Shown here in pieces: positions 35,852 to 43,772 of a stretch of DNA of 64,000 bases. The stretch is from Ketobacter sp. (lineage in GTDB: Bacteria > Pseudomonadota > Gammaproteobacteria > Pseudomonadales > Ketobacteraceae), in assembly GCF_003671495.1 (NCBI RefSeq), contig NZ_RCHN01000015.1, positions 1 through 64,000 of the forward strand. The letters are read 5' to 3'. The notes below the pieces were generated by a model, which was given only the letters and a program-made list of their open reading frames with translations, ran no database searches and was not told where the DNA came from. The position numbers and the translations under genes are program-made. Position 1 is the first letter of the stretch; every line of letters starts with the position of its first letter.

Positions 35852-36949
35852 ATGACCAACACACCCACTACGGTTGCCCAGGCAACCTTGCTCAACCCCG
35901 AACAACGTCAACAGCTCAAGGCCCGCTGGGCTAACCTGAAAGCGGAAGCCCCGACCCTGCGCATTCGCAACGCAGCGGAACGTCTGCAGGTGAGCGAAGC
36001 GGAATTACTGTGCACGGATCTGGGCAGGAACGTGTTCCGACTGAACCAGAGCTTGCCTTCCCTGCTGGTGGAGTTGGAGGCCGTGGGCCCGGTGCTGGCC
36101 CTGTCCCGCAATGAATTGATGGTGCATGAGAAACACGGCCAGTACACGGATTTCAAAATCCGTGGCAACGGGGCCATGGGCATTTGCCTGGGTGCCATTG
36201 ATCTGCGGGTGTTCCTGAACGAATGGCGTTACGGTTTTTCGGTCACCGAAGCCACCGATTCCGGCACCCGCCAGAGCCTGCAGTTCTTTGATCAGGAAGG
36301 CGCTGCCATCCACAAGATTTATAAGACCGCAGCCACCGACAGTGACGCCTGGGACCGGCTGATTGCACGCCACATCAGCAACAATCAGGACTACCAGGTC
36401 GCGCCGGAACCCTACCCCACACCGGTGTTTCCGAATTCAGGCAATACCACCACCCAACAGGTGTTGTCGAAGTGGGAAGCACTCAAGGATGTACACCAGT
36501 TCCACGGCATGCTGCAACAACTGGGTATCTCCCGCGTTGAAGCCTTACGCCTGGTGGGCCGCCATTACGCACAGCCGCTGCCAGTGGACAGCTTCGAGCA
36601 GGCGCTCTGTTACGGCGCTGAACATCAGGTTCCGCTGATGGTGTTCGTCAACAACCGGGGCATCGTGCAGATTCATACCGGTATTCTCAACAAACTGCTG
36701 CGCACCGGTCCCTGGTTCAACGTACTGGACCCGGATTTCAATCTGCACGCCAACACGGATGCCATCGACCAGGTGTGGTTGGTGCAGCGGCCCAGCGTGG
36801 ACGGCATCATCACCTCTCTGGAAGTCTATGATCGCAACGCCCACCTGGTGCTGACCCTGTTTGGTGAACGCAAGCCCGGCCATGGGGAACGGGACGATTG
36901 GCGGGCACTGACGGAACAGCTGCGCGCAGCACACACGGGAGCAGCATGA
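35852..36949 (+). CDS. hmuS: Haem-degrading/haem-trafficking protein HmuS
   Basis: A 365-residue cytoplasmic protein of the HemS/ChuS/HmuS family with the usual internal duplication: the first half includes SRNELMVHEKHGQYTDFKI and the second half VNNRGIVQIHTGILNKLL. Both halves share the pattern of an aromatic pocket and a possible haem-ligand His (HEKHG and HTG). It would accept haem after import and either store it or open the ring to release iron. The ATG at 35852 has GGGAG six bases upstream and is preferred over 35837, which overlaps the HmuY-like stop. Confidence 0.9.
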   Translation: MTNTPTTVAQATLLNPEQRQQLKARWANLKAEAPTLRIRNAAERLQVSEAELLCTDLGRNVFRLNQSLPSLLVELEAVGPVLALSRNELMVHEKHGQYTDFKIRGNGAMGICLGAIDLRVFLNEWRYGFSVTEATDSGTRQSLQFFDQEGAAIHKIYKTAATDSDAWDRLIARHISNNQDYQVAPEPYPTPVFPNSGNTTTQQVLSKWEALKDVHQFHGMLQQLGISRVEALRLVGRHYAQPLPVDSFEQALCYGAEHQVPLMVFVNNRGIVQIHTGILNKLLRTGPWFNVLDPDFNLHANTDAIDQVWLVQRPSVDGIITSLEVYDRNAHLVLTLFGERKPGHGERDDWRALTEQLRAAHTGAA

Positions 36950-37815
36950 TGAAGGTGTGGATGCTGCCACTTTGCCTGTGGGCACTCAGTGTTTTGAGCA
37001 CAGCGGGCTCAGTCTATGCAGGCGATGAGACCCGGGTCATCAGCATCGACGGTTCCATAACGGAAATTGTCTATGCACTGGGTGCAGCGGATCACCTGGT
37101 GGGTGTGGATACCACCAGCCGCTATCCCGCCGCGGCGCAAGCGTTGCCCAATGTGGGCTACATGCGCCAGTTGACGGCGGAAGGCATTCTTTCCCTGCAG
37201 CCCTCCCTGGTGATCACCACTGCCGAGGCGGGCCCGGTTGCCGTACTGGAACAACTGGACCAGGCCGGGCTCAGGGTTGAGACCATCACCACCGACAGCA
37301 GCATCGCGGGCGTCTATGCAAAGATCCGGCGGGTGGCCCAGTTGTTGGTAGTGCAAGAGCGAGGGGAAGAACTGATCGGTAGGTTGCAGAGCAACATTCA
37401 AACCCTGCAGGCGCAGCTGCACGACCGACGCGGGCAGGCACCGCCCAAGGTGATGTTCCTGTTGGCAGCGGGCAATCACGGCGTCATGCTGGCCGGCAAG
37501 AACACTCATGCTGACGCCATGATCCAGGTGATGGGCGGCGTCAACGTGGTCAGCGACTTCAACAGTTACAAGCCGCTGACACCGGAAGGCGGTCTGCAGA
37601 CTTTGCCGGACATCATCGTGGTGGCGGACACCGGCAGCGGCGGCCAGGCTCCCGCCAGCGAGCGCGTGCTGGAGCAATTCCAGTTGCTGCAACACACACC
37701 GGCGGCCCGTCAGAAACGGGTGATCACCGCCGACAGCATGTTGTTGCTGGGCTTCGGCCCCCGCATCGACCAGGCCATCGAAGCTATGGCACCGGCGTTT
37801 TATGTATCGCGTTAA
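36946..37815 (+). CDS. hmuT: Haem ABC transporter substrate-binding protein HmuT
   Basis: A 289-residue periplasmic binding protein with a cleavable signal peptide. The class III binding-protein fold is shown by RVISIDGSITEIVYALGAADHLVGVDTTSRYP at the start and AGNHGVMLAGKNTHADAMI in the second lobe. It presents haem to the HmuU-HmuV importer. The start ATG overlaps the hmuS stop (ATGA), and its own end overlaps hmuU by 14 bp, so the operon is translationally coupled. Confidence 0.92.
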   Translation: MMKVWMLPLCLWALSVLSTAGSVYAGDETRVISIDGSITEIVYALGAADHLVGVDTTSRYPAAAQALPNVGYMRQLTAEGILSLQPSLVITTAEAGPVAVLEQLDQAGLRVETITTDSSIAGVYAKIRRVAQLLVVQERGEELIGRLQSNIQTLQAQLHDRRGQAPPKVMFLLAAGNHGVMLAGKNTHADAMIQVMGGVNVVSDFNSYKPLTPEGGLQTLPDIIVVADTGSGGQAPASERVLEQFQLLQHTPAARQKRVITADSMLLLGFGPRIDQAIEAMAPAFYVSR

Positions 37816-38857
37816 TCCGATCGCCCTCTGGGGAATATTCGCCGTAGCACTGGTGGTGGCCTGTGCCTGGTCGCTGGTGACCGGCGCCCTGCACATTCCC
37901 AGCCGCGAGCTGGTTGCCGTGCTCAAGCAAGGGTTGGGATTCAGTGCCGCTGAACCGGTGCCCCTGCACCTGGAGATTACCCTGCTGCAGATCCGCCTGC
38001 CCCGCCTGGTGATGGCGCTGCTGGTGGGCGCGGCCCTGGCCCTCTCCGGGGCGGCTATTCAAGGCCTGTTCCGCAACCCACTGGCGGACCCGGGCCTGAT
38101 CGGGGTGTCCAGTGGTGCGGCGTTGGGCGCCGTGTCCATCATAGTTCTGGGCGACACCTTGTTCAGCAGTTGGGTCTGGTTGAGCGGGCGCTGGGCGCTG
38201 CCGATCGCAGCTTTCGTCGCCAGCCTGATCACCACTCTGGTGATTTACCGCATCGCCACCCGCAGCGGTTACACCCAGGTCGCCACCCTGTTGCTGGCCG
38301 GCATAGCCATCAACGCCATCGCCGGTGCCGCCACCGGTTTGCTCACCTTCATCGCCGACGACAGCGAGCTGCGCAGCATCACGTTCTGGTCCATGGGCAG
38401 CCTGACCCAATCCAGCTGGCAGGACGTGGCTGCCATGCTGCCGTTCATCCTGATACCGCTGTTGTTATTGCCGCTGTTTGCACCGGCCCTGAATGGATTC
38501 CTGATGGGGGAAGCGGTGGCCGAACACCTGGGCTTTCCCATTCGCTGGGTGAAGCGCTGTATCATTTTGCTCACCGCCATGGCCGTGGGCGCCGCCGTTG
38601 CGTTCTCCGGCGTGATCGGTTTTCTGGGATTGGTGGTGCCCCATCTGCTGCGGCTGGTGATCGGCCCGGATCATCGTCTGCTGCTGCCGGCGTCTGCACT
38701 CTGTGGCGCCTTGCTGTTGACCGTGGCGGACATGTTTGCCCGCACCGTGGTGGCGCCGGCGGAACTGCCCATCGGTTTGATCATGGCCATCATTGGCGGT
38801 CCATTCTTTTTGGCCCTGTTGCTGAGCCCGGCACTGAAACCCGGAGGGGTCGCCTGA
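37802..38857 (+). CDS. hmuU: Haem ABC transporter permease HmuU
   Basis: A 351-residue FecCD-family permease with about ten transmembrane helices. Conserved features include RLPRLVMALLVGAALALSGAAIQGLFRNPLADPGLIGVS near the N-terminus, FWSMGSL in the middle and GVIGFLGLVVPHLLRLVIGPDHR near the C-terminus, which contains the coupling region to the ATPase. It starts inside the end of hmuT and shares one base with hmuV's start. Confidence 0.93.
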   Translation: MYRVNPIALWGIFAVALVVACAWSLVTGALHIPSRELVAVLKQGLGFSAAEPVPLHLEITLLQIRLPRLVMALLVGAALALSGAAIQGLFRNPLADPGLIGVSSGAALGAVSIIVLGDTLFSSWVWLSGRWALPIAAFVASLITTLVIYRIATRSGYTQVATLLLAGIAINAIAGAATGLLTFIADDSELRSITFWSMGSLTQSSWQDVAAMLPFILIPLLLLPLFAPALNGFLMGEAVAEHLGFPIRWVKRCIILLTAMAVGAAVAFSGVIGFLGLVVPHLLRLVIGPDHRLLLPASALCGALLLTVADMFARTVVAPAELPIGLIMAIIGGPFFLALLLSPALKPGGVA

Positions 38858-39738
38858 TGCTGCGCACGGAAAACCTGCGAATTTCCCTCACCAACAAACG
38901 CATCACCGATAAACGAACCACCACGCCCCATCTGGTGGAGAACGTCAGCCTGGCATTCAACCCCGGTGAGCTCACGTTGATTCTGGGGGCCAATGGCGCG
39001 GGCAAAAGTACCTTACTGAACGCGCTGGCCGGCACCCGGGTGCGCCACCCCGCCTTGCAGCAACAGGGGCGCGTTACCCTGGATAACCAGGACCTGGCAC
39101 AGTTCCCCGCCAAAGCGCTGGCCCGGCGACGGGCCGTCATGCCGCAACAGGTGCAACTGGATTTTCCCTTCAAGGTCCACGAGGTGATCGCCATGGGCCG
39201 TTCCCCTTACGGCATGGATAGCCAGAGCCAACGCATCACTGACCAGGCCATGGCGCTGCTGGAAGTCGACCACCTTCAGCACCGCGACTACCCCAGCCTG
39301 TCCGGCGGCGAACAACAACGGGTGCAACTGGCCCGGGTACTGGCGCAGATCTGGCCTCACGGGGACAAGCCACGACCGCAGGCGGATCATGAAGCCGGGC
39401 ACACCAAACGCCATCGCGTGCTACTGCTGGACGAGTGTACCTCCGCGTTGGACCCGGCCCACCAGCACCAGGTGTTGGACATCATCAAGCAATTCACCAC
39501 CCCCGATGTCATCAGTTGCGCGGTGTTGCACGATCTGCCCCTGGCGGCCCGTTACGGTGATCGTGTGATCCTGATGAAACAGGGCAGGGTCATTGCCGAC
39601 GGTACGCCCCGTCAGGTCCTTACCGCTGACAATCTGGCCGCCACGTACGACCTGCGTACCCGGATACTGCAACACCAGGAGGTGGATCACCCGATCATCG
39701 TCGGGCTTGGGCGAGCAACCCATCGCGGGCTTCCGTAA
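38857..39738 (+). CDS. hmuV: Haem ABC transporter ATP-binding protein HmuV
   Basis: A 293-residue ATPase. Walker A is GANGAGKSTLL, the signature SLSGGEQQRVQLARVLAQ, Walker B LLLDECTSALD and the switch His in AVLHDLPLA. Two oddities: the Walker B follow-on reads DECTSALD where most family members have DEPTSALD, and a charged insert of about 24 residues (WPHGDKPRPQADHEAGHTK) lies between the signature and Walker B. The ATG at 38857 overlaps the hmuU stop by one base. Its 3' end overlaps the convergent J-domain gene by 44 bp. Confidence 0.92.
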   Translation: MLRTENLRISLTNKRITDKRTTTPHLVENVSLAFNPGELTLILGANGAGKSTLLNALAGTRVRHPALQQQGRVTLDNQDLAQFPAKALARRRAVMPQQVQLDFPFKVHEVIAMGRSPYGMDSQSQRITDQAMALLEVDHLQHRDYPSLSGGEQQRVQLARVLAQIWPHGDKPRPQADHEAGHTKRHRVLLLDECTSALDPAHQHQVLDIIKQFTTPDVISCAVLHDLPLAARYGDRVILMKQGRVIADGTPRQVLTADNLAATYDLRTRILQHQEVDHPIIVGLGRATHRGLP

Positions 39739-40264
39739 TCTCCACAAATCGTTGCTGACTGCCGCCCACATCCGGATGGGCCTTCTGCGCGAGCCGACGA
39801 TACGCCAGCTTGATCTGGGTAATGGCCAGCTCCCCCTCCACTGGTAAGCCCAGCAACGCCCGGTGCTGTTTGTCGCGACTCAGTGACGAGTGCTTCTGTT
39901 GCGGCTGTCCCGTTTGCTGCTGATGGCCGCGGCGCGTGTTAAAACGGGCAAACGCCTCGGCGACCCGTTCCTGATATTCGTGGCGATTAATACGCGCCTG
40001 GCGCCGCAGCTCCGCCTGTTCCCGTTGCCAGCGTTGTAACGACATCACCACACAGGCCTCGAACCGGATACAGCCGCTGGCTTCCAGATCATCCAGGCTG
40101 AACGGTCCCACCATGTCATAGGGCTCCTCCAGCCAGGCCTGGCGACCGCAAGCGCGGGTCTCAACCTCACCGATGAACACAATATCGCGCAACCCCAGGG
40201 TCAGGTTCCAGATAACCCACGATGGTTCGGCAGCAGCCCGGTTGTCGTGCATGTCAAAACTCAT
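39695..40264 (-). CDS. J-domain (DnaJ-like) protein
   Basis: A 189-residue protein with a C-terminal J-domain: TQIKLAYRRLAQKAHPDVGG carries the HPD tripeptide that stimulates Hsp70 ATPase. The N-terminal 110 residues are a separate region (WNLTLGLRDIVFIGEVETRA, then SLDDLEASGCIRFEAC), followed by a basic Gln/Arg-rich linker. It would recruit a client to DnaK. The frame is open far upstream, but that sequence is low-complexity noise; I take the ATG at 40264 (40252 is an alternative). No heat-shock genes are near. Confidence 0.75.
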   Translation of the reverse strand: MSFDMHDNRAAAEPSWVIWNLTLGLRDIVFIGEVETRACGRQAWLEEPYDMVGPFSLDDLEASGCIRFEACVVMSLQRWQREQAELRRQARINRHEYQERVAEAFARFNTRRGHQQQTGQPQQKHSSLSRDKQHRALLGLPVEGELAITQIKLAYRRLAQKAHPDVGGSQQRFVEITEARDGLLAQARR

Positions 40265-40582
40265 ATTGCAGTGGCAGATCATTACGTGGGAGCAAAATAT
40301 ATACCAGCCATCGAGTTCGACGACTGCTCGCCTGACCAGCCCATGGGCCGGCATCGAAGGAGCAGCACAGGAGCATTGAAACGACAACTCAGCAACCACA
40401 CGGCGTCGAGGAAGGCACCGTTCTGTCGGGTTTCCGACAGGGTGTTGTCCCGGCGATAGACTTTGGTAGGGTGTCTCCACGCCGCGGATCAATGCTATTC
40501 TGCAACGGACTCCGGGTTTGAAAAAACACCATACAAAGCCCTTTAACGAATCCTTTTTTGACAGGTACACAGGCCACGCACT
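40265..40582. other. Intergenic region with a hairpin, upstream of prpE
   Basis: This 318-bp gap holds no convincing gene. It contains a perfect 7-bp stem with a 4-nt loop (CTGTCGG/CCGACAG, 40423-40440) and AT-richer sequence just before prpE where its promoter probably lies. It must also contain the divergent promoter of the J-domain gene. Confidence 0.5.
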
Positions 40583-42469
40583 ATGACCCAGGCGACCCCC
40601 ACCTACCAGCAGGAATACCATGCATCCATTGACCAGCCGGAAGCCTTCTGGCGCAGCAAAGCCGCCCAGTTGAATTGGTTCAAAGCCCCGGAGTGTATAC
40701 TGTCCACCGACGACAACGGCATTCAGCGCTGGTTTGCCGACGGTGAAATGAACACCGCCTTCATGGCCCTGGACCACCACCTGTCCCAGGGCCGCGGCCA
40801 GCAGACCGCGTTAATTTATGATTCCCCGGTTACCGGCAGCAAACGCACCTATACCTATCAACAACTCACCGACGCCGTGGCCCTGTTTGCCGGTGCACTG
40901 CAAAACCAAGGGGTGACCAAAGGTGACCGGGTGGTGATTTACATGCCCATGGTGCCGGAAGCCGCCATTGCCATGCTGGCCTGCGCCCGCCTGGGGGCCA
41001 TTCATTCGGTGGTATTCGGTGGCTTTGCGCCTCACGAACTGGCCGTGCGCATTGACGATGCCACCCCCAAAGTGATTGTCAGCGCCTCCTGCGGCATTGA
41101 GGTGGGCAAAGTCATCGCATACAAACCCATGCTGGATGAAGCCATCCGCCAGGCCCAACACAAACCCGAGCGCTGCATCGTACTGCAACGGCCCCAGGCC
41201 CAGGCCCCGTTAAGCGCAGGTCGCGACCTGGACTGGCAGGAGGCGGTGTCGGCCGCCACCCGCGCCGACTGTGTGCCGGTAAAGGGCACCGACCCGCTCT
41301 ACATCCTCTACACCTCGGGCACCACTGGCAAACCCAAAGGCGTGGTGCGGGACAACGGCGGCCACGCGGTGGCCCTCCACTATTCCATGAAAGCGGTGTA
41401 CAACATGAACCCGGGCGACGTGTTCTGGGCGGCATCGGACGTGGGCTGGGTGGTGGGTCACTCTTATATTGTTTACGGCCCACTGCTGGCAGGCTGCACC
41501 ACCATCATGTACGAAGGCAAACCGGTGAAAACGCCGGACGCCGGCGCCTTCTGGCGGGTGGCCAGTGAATACAAAGCCAAGGCCCTCTTTGCCGCGCCCA
41601 CGGCATTCCGAGCCATCAAGAAAGAAGATCCGGATGCCCGCCTGCTGGGGGACTACGACCTGTCGTCCCTGGAAACCATCTTCATGGCCGGGGAACGGCT
41701 GGACCCACCCACCTACGACTGGACCCGCTCGAAAACCGGCAAACCGGTGATCGACCACTGGTGGCAAACGGAAACCGGCTGGGCCATCTGCGGCAACCTG
41801 ATGGGGATCGAAGCCAAACCCACCAAACCGGGCTCGTCCACCCTGCCCTCCCCCGGCTTTGACGTGCAGATTCTGGACGATGCCGGCCATCCACTGCCGC
41901 CGGGACAACAGGGTGCCATCGCCATCAAATTGCCCCTGCCCCCCAGCTGCCTGCCTACCATCTGGAACAACTTTCCGCGCTTTCAGGCGGGCTACCTGAA
42001 CAGCTTCCCCGGCTATTACTGCTCCGGCGACGGCGGCTACAAAGATGAGGACGGCTACGTGTTCATCATGGGCCGCACCGACGATGTGATCAATGTGGCC
42101 GGCCACCGCCTCTCCACCGGAGAGATGGAGGAAATCATCGCCGCCCACACCGCTGTAGCCGAGTGCGCGGTGATTGGCATCCAAGACGAATTAAAGGGCC
42201 AGGTGCCGGTGGGTCTGGTGCTGTTGAAAGACGGCGCCGACATCGACGAGGCCCAACTGCAAACGGAACTGGTGGCCATGGTGCGCCAGGAGATCGGCCC
42301 CATCGCCTGTTTCCAGAAAGCCATGATTGCCCAACGCTTGCCGAAAACCCGTTCCGGAAAAATCCTGCGCAAACTGCTGCGACAAATTGCCGATGGTGAG
42401 GAATATTCCATACCCTCCACCATTGATGATCCCGGCAGTGTGGAGGAGATGGTGGCGCTACTGCGGTAG
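40583..42469 (+). CDS. prpE: Propionate-CoA ligase
   Basis: A 628-residue AMP-forming acyl-CoA synthetase, the same length as characterised PrpE proteins. Adenylation motifs are ILYTSGTTGKPKGVVRD (P-loop), WWQTETGW, YCSGDGGYKDEDGYVFIMGRTDDVINVAGHRLS, and the acetylation-sensitive catalytic lysine in PKTRSGKILRK. It activates propionate (and less efficiently acetate) for the methylcitrate or methylmalonyl route; no other prp genes are in the window. The ribosome site is weak. Confidence 0.92.
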   Translation: MTQATPTYQQEYHASIDQPEAFWRSKAAQLNWFKAPECILSTDDNGIQRWFADGEMNTAFMALDHHLSQGRGQQTALIYDSPVTGSKRTYTYQQLTDAVALFAGALQNQGVTKGDRVVIYMPMVPEAAIAMLACARLGAIHSVVFGGFAPHELAVRIDDATPKVIVSASCGIEVGKVIAYKPMLDEAIRQAQHKPERCIVLQRPQAQAPLSAGRDLDWQEAVSAATRADCVPVKGTDPLYILYTSGTTGKPKGVVRDNGGHAVALHYSMKAVYNMNPGDVFWAASDVGWVVGHSYIVYGPLLAGCTTIMYEGKPVKTPDAGAFWRVASEYKAKALFAAPTAFRAIKKEDPDARLLGDYDLSSLETIFMAGERLDPPTYDWTRSKTGKPVIDHWWQTETGWAICGNLMGIEAKPTKPGSSTLPSPGFDVQILDDAGHPLPPGQQGAIAIKLPLPPSCLPTIWNNFPRFQAGYLNSFPGYYCSGDGGYKDEDGYVFIMGRTDDVINVAGHRLSTGEMEEIIAAHTAVAECAVIGIQDELKGQVPVGLVLLKDGADIDEAQLQTELVAMVRQEIGPIACFQKAMIAQRLPKTRSGKILRKLLRQIADGEEYSIPSTIDDPGSVEEMVALLR

Positions 42470-42604
42470 TAGGCAGTTGGGTGACCAAGAGCCGGGTGAC
42501 CACGAGTTGGGTAATCTAGGCAATCACCCGCAAACCGTCACCGGAATAACATATTCCCGCTTTAGGATTGGTGGCCAATTGACCAACCACTAGGCATCAA
42601 TCCC

Positions 42605-43609
42605 ATGAACAATACAAAAATGATTCTCGCCGGCGCCCTGCTGGCGTCCTGTTCCGCGGTTTCCAATGTTCAGGCTGATAACATCGTGCTCACCAACGAT
42701 GACGGCCTCACCAGCAACATCAAAGCCCTCTACACGGCATTGAAAGCGGCCGGACATGACGTCATTGTCTCCGCCCCCTGTTCCGGTCAGAGCGGAATGG
42801 GCGCTGCAGTGAAATATCTGCGCCCAATCACACCACTCACGCAACCCTGCCTGAATAACGCCGCCGCCCCCGGTGCTCCCGGTGCCGGCCCCGTCACCAA
42901 AACCGAAGCGGATTTCGACTACAGCGATTTTTATTATGTAGAAGGCACCCCGGTAATGGCGCTGGCCTATGGACTGGATGTCCTGGCCCAGGAACGCTGG
43001 GGCAGCGCGCCGGATCTAGTGCTTTCCGGCCCTAACGAAGGCCAGAACGTGGGCAAAATCGTCAACGGCTCCGGCACCGTCAGCAACGCACAGTTCGCTG
43101 CAGGACGCGGCATTCCCGCCATCGCGCTCAGCGCCGGTTCCAATACCGCCGGAGCAGAGGACGAAGCAGGCAACCACAGTGATAACCCGCTGTCCGTCAC
43201 CGTCGCCGAACTGTCGCTGCATCTGATCGAACAATTGCAGGCGAAGGCCGACCGCAAGTCATTGCTGCCCGAAGGTGTTGCCCTGAATGTGAATTTCCCG
43301 GACACCTTCAGTGCAGAGACCCGCTGGGAGTTTTCGCGCCATGGCAGCTACGACCGCTACGACGTGAAGTTTGTGGCCGACCTGTCCCAGGACCCGGTGG
43401 CACAAAGTTACGGCCTGGGCGGCGTACCCTATCCAGGCATCACCATTGGCTTCAATGCCGAAGAGCCCACCCGCAAGCAATTGAAAGACGAATCCGTGGT
43501 GATCAGTGATGGCAACATCGCCGTCACACCCATGCAAGTGGGATTCGACGCCAGCTTCATCGAGCGCGCCGTAACCCATCAACGGCTGCGGGGTCTGTTA
43601 AGCCGTTAG
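42605..43609 (+). CDS. Exported SurE-family 5'/3'-nucleotidase
   Basis: A 334-residue SurE-fold phosphatase. The metal site motif is VLTNDDGLTS (Asp pair), with SGPNEGQNVG and SDGNIAVTPMQ matching the other SurE signature segments. Unlike cytoplasmic SurE (about 250 residues) it has an N-terminal signal (MNNTKMILAGALLASCSAVSNVQA), possibly a lipoprotein signal, and about 60 extra residues in loops. It would hydrolyse nucleotides or other phosphate esters in the periplasm. A UshA-like nucleotidase and a PhoX-like phosphatase follow on the same strand. Confidence 0.88.
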   Translation: MNNTKMILAGALLASCSAVSNVQADNIVLTNDDGLTSNIKALYTALKAAGHDVIVSAPCSGQSGMGAAVKYLRPITPLTQPCLNNAAAPGAPGAGPVTKTEADFDYSDFYYVEGTPVMALAYGLDVLAQERWGSAPDLVLSGPNEGQNVGKIVNGSGTVSNAQFAAGRGIPAIALSAGSNTAGAEDEAGNHSDNPLSVTVAELSLHLIEQLQAKADRKSLLPEGVALNVNFPDTFSAETRWEFSRHGSYDRYDVKFVADLSQDPVAQSYGLGGVPYPGITIGFNAEEPTRKQLKDESVVISDGNIAVTPMQVGFDASFIERAVTHQRLRGLLSR

Positions 43610-43640
43610 TCCGCCATTGCACCATTTGCCACTTCTCCGT

Positions 43641-43668
43641 CCGCTGCAGCATCCGTTGGCTGCAGCGG
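43641..43668 (+). terminator. Terminator-like hairpin after the SurE gene
   Basis: Perfect 10-bp stem CCGCTGCAGC/GCTGCAGCGG with an 8-nt loop, 31 bp after the stop. Only a short TTT follows, so it may pause rather than fully terminate; the next gene starts 105 bp later. Confidence 0.6.
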
Positions 43669-43772
43669 CAGGTTTCACACTCCATTAACCATTCTGCCAT
43701 ACGCCTGTTGCATTAATCGCCAATCCTAAAGCCCAACCCCATCACACACCAGACAACAATCGGGAGTTAACC

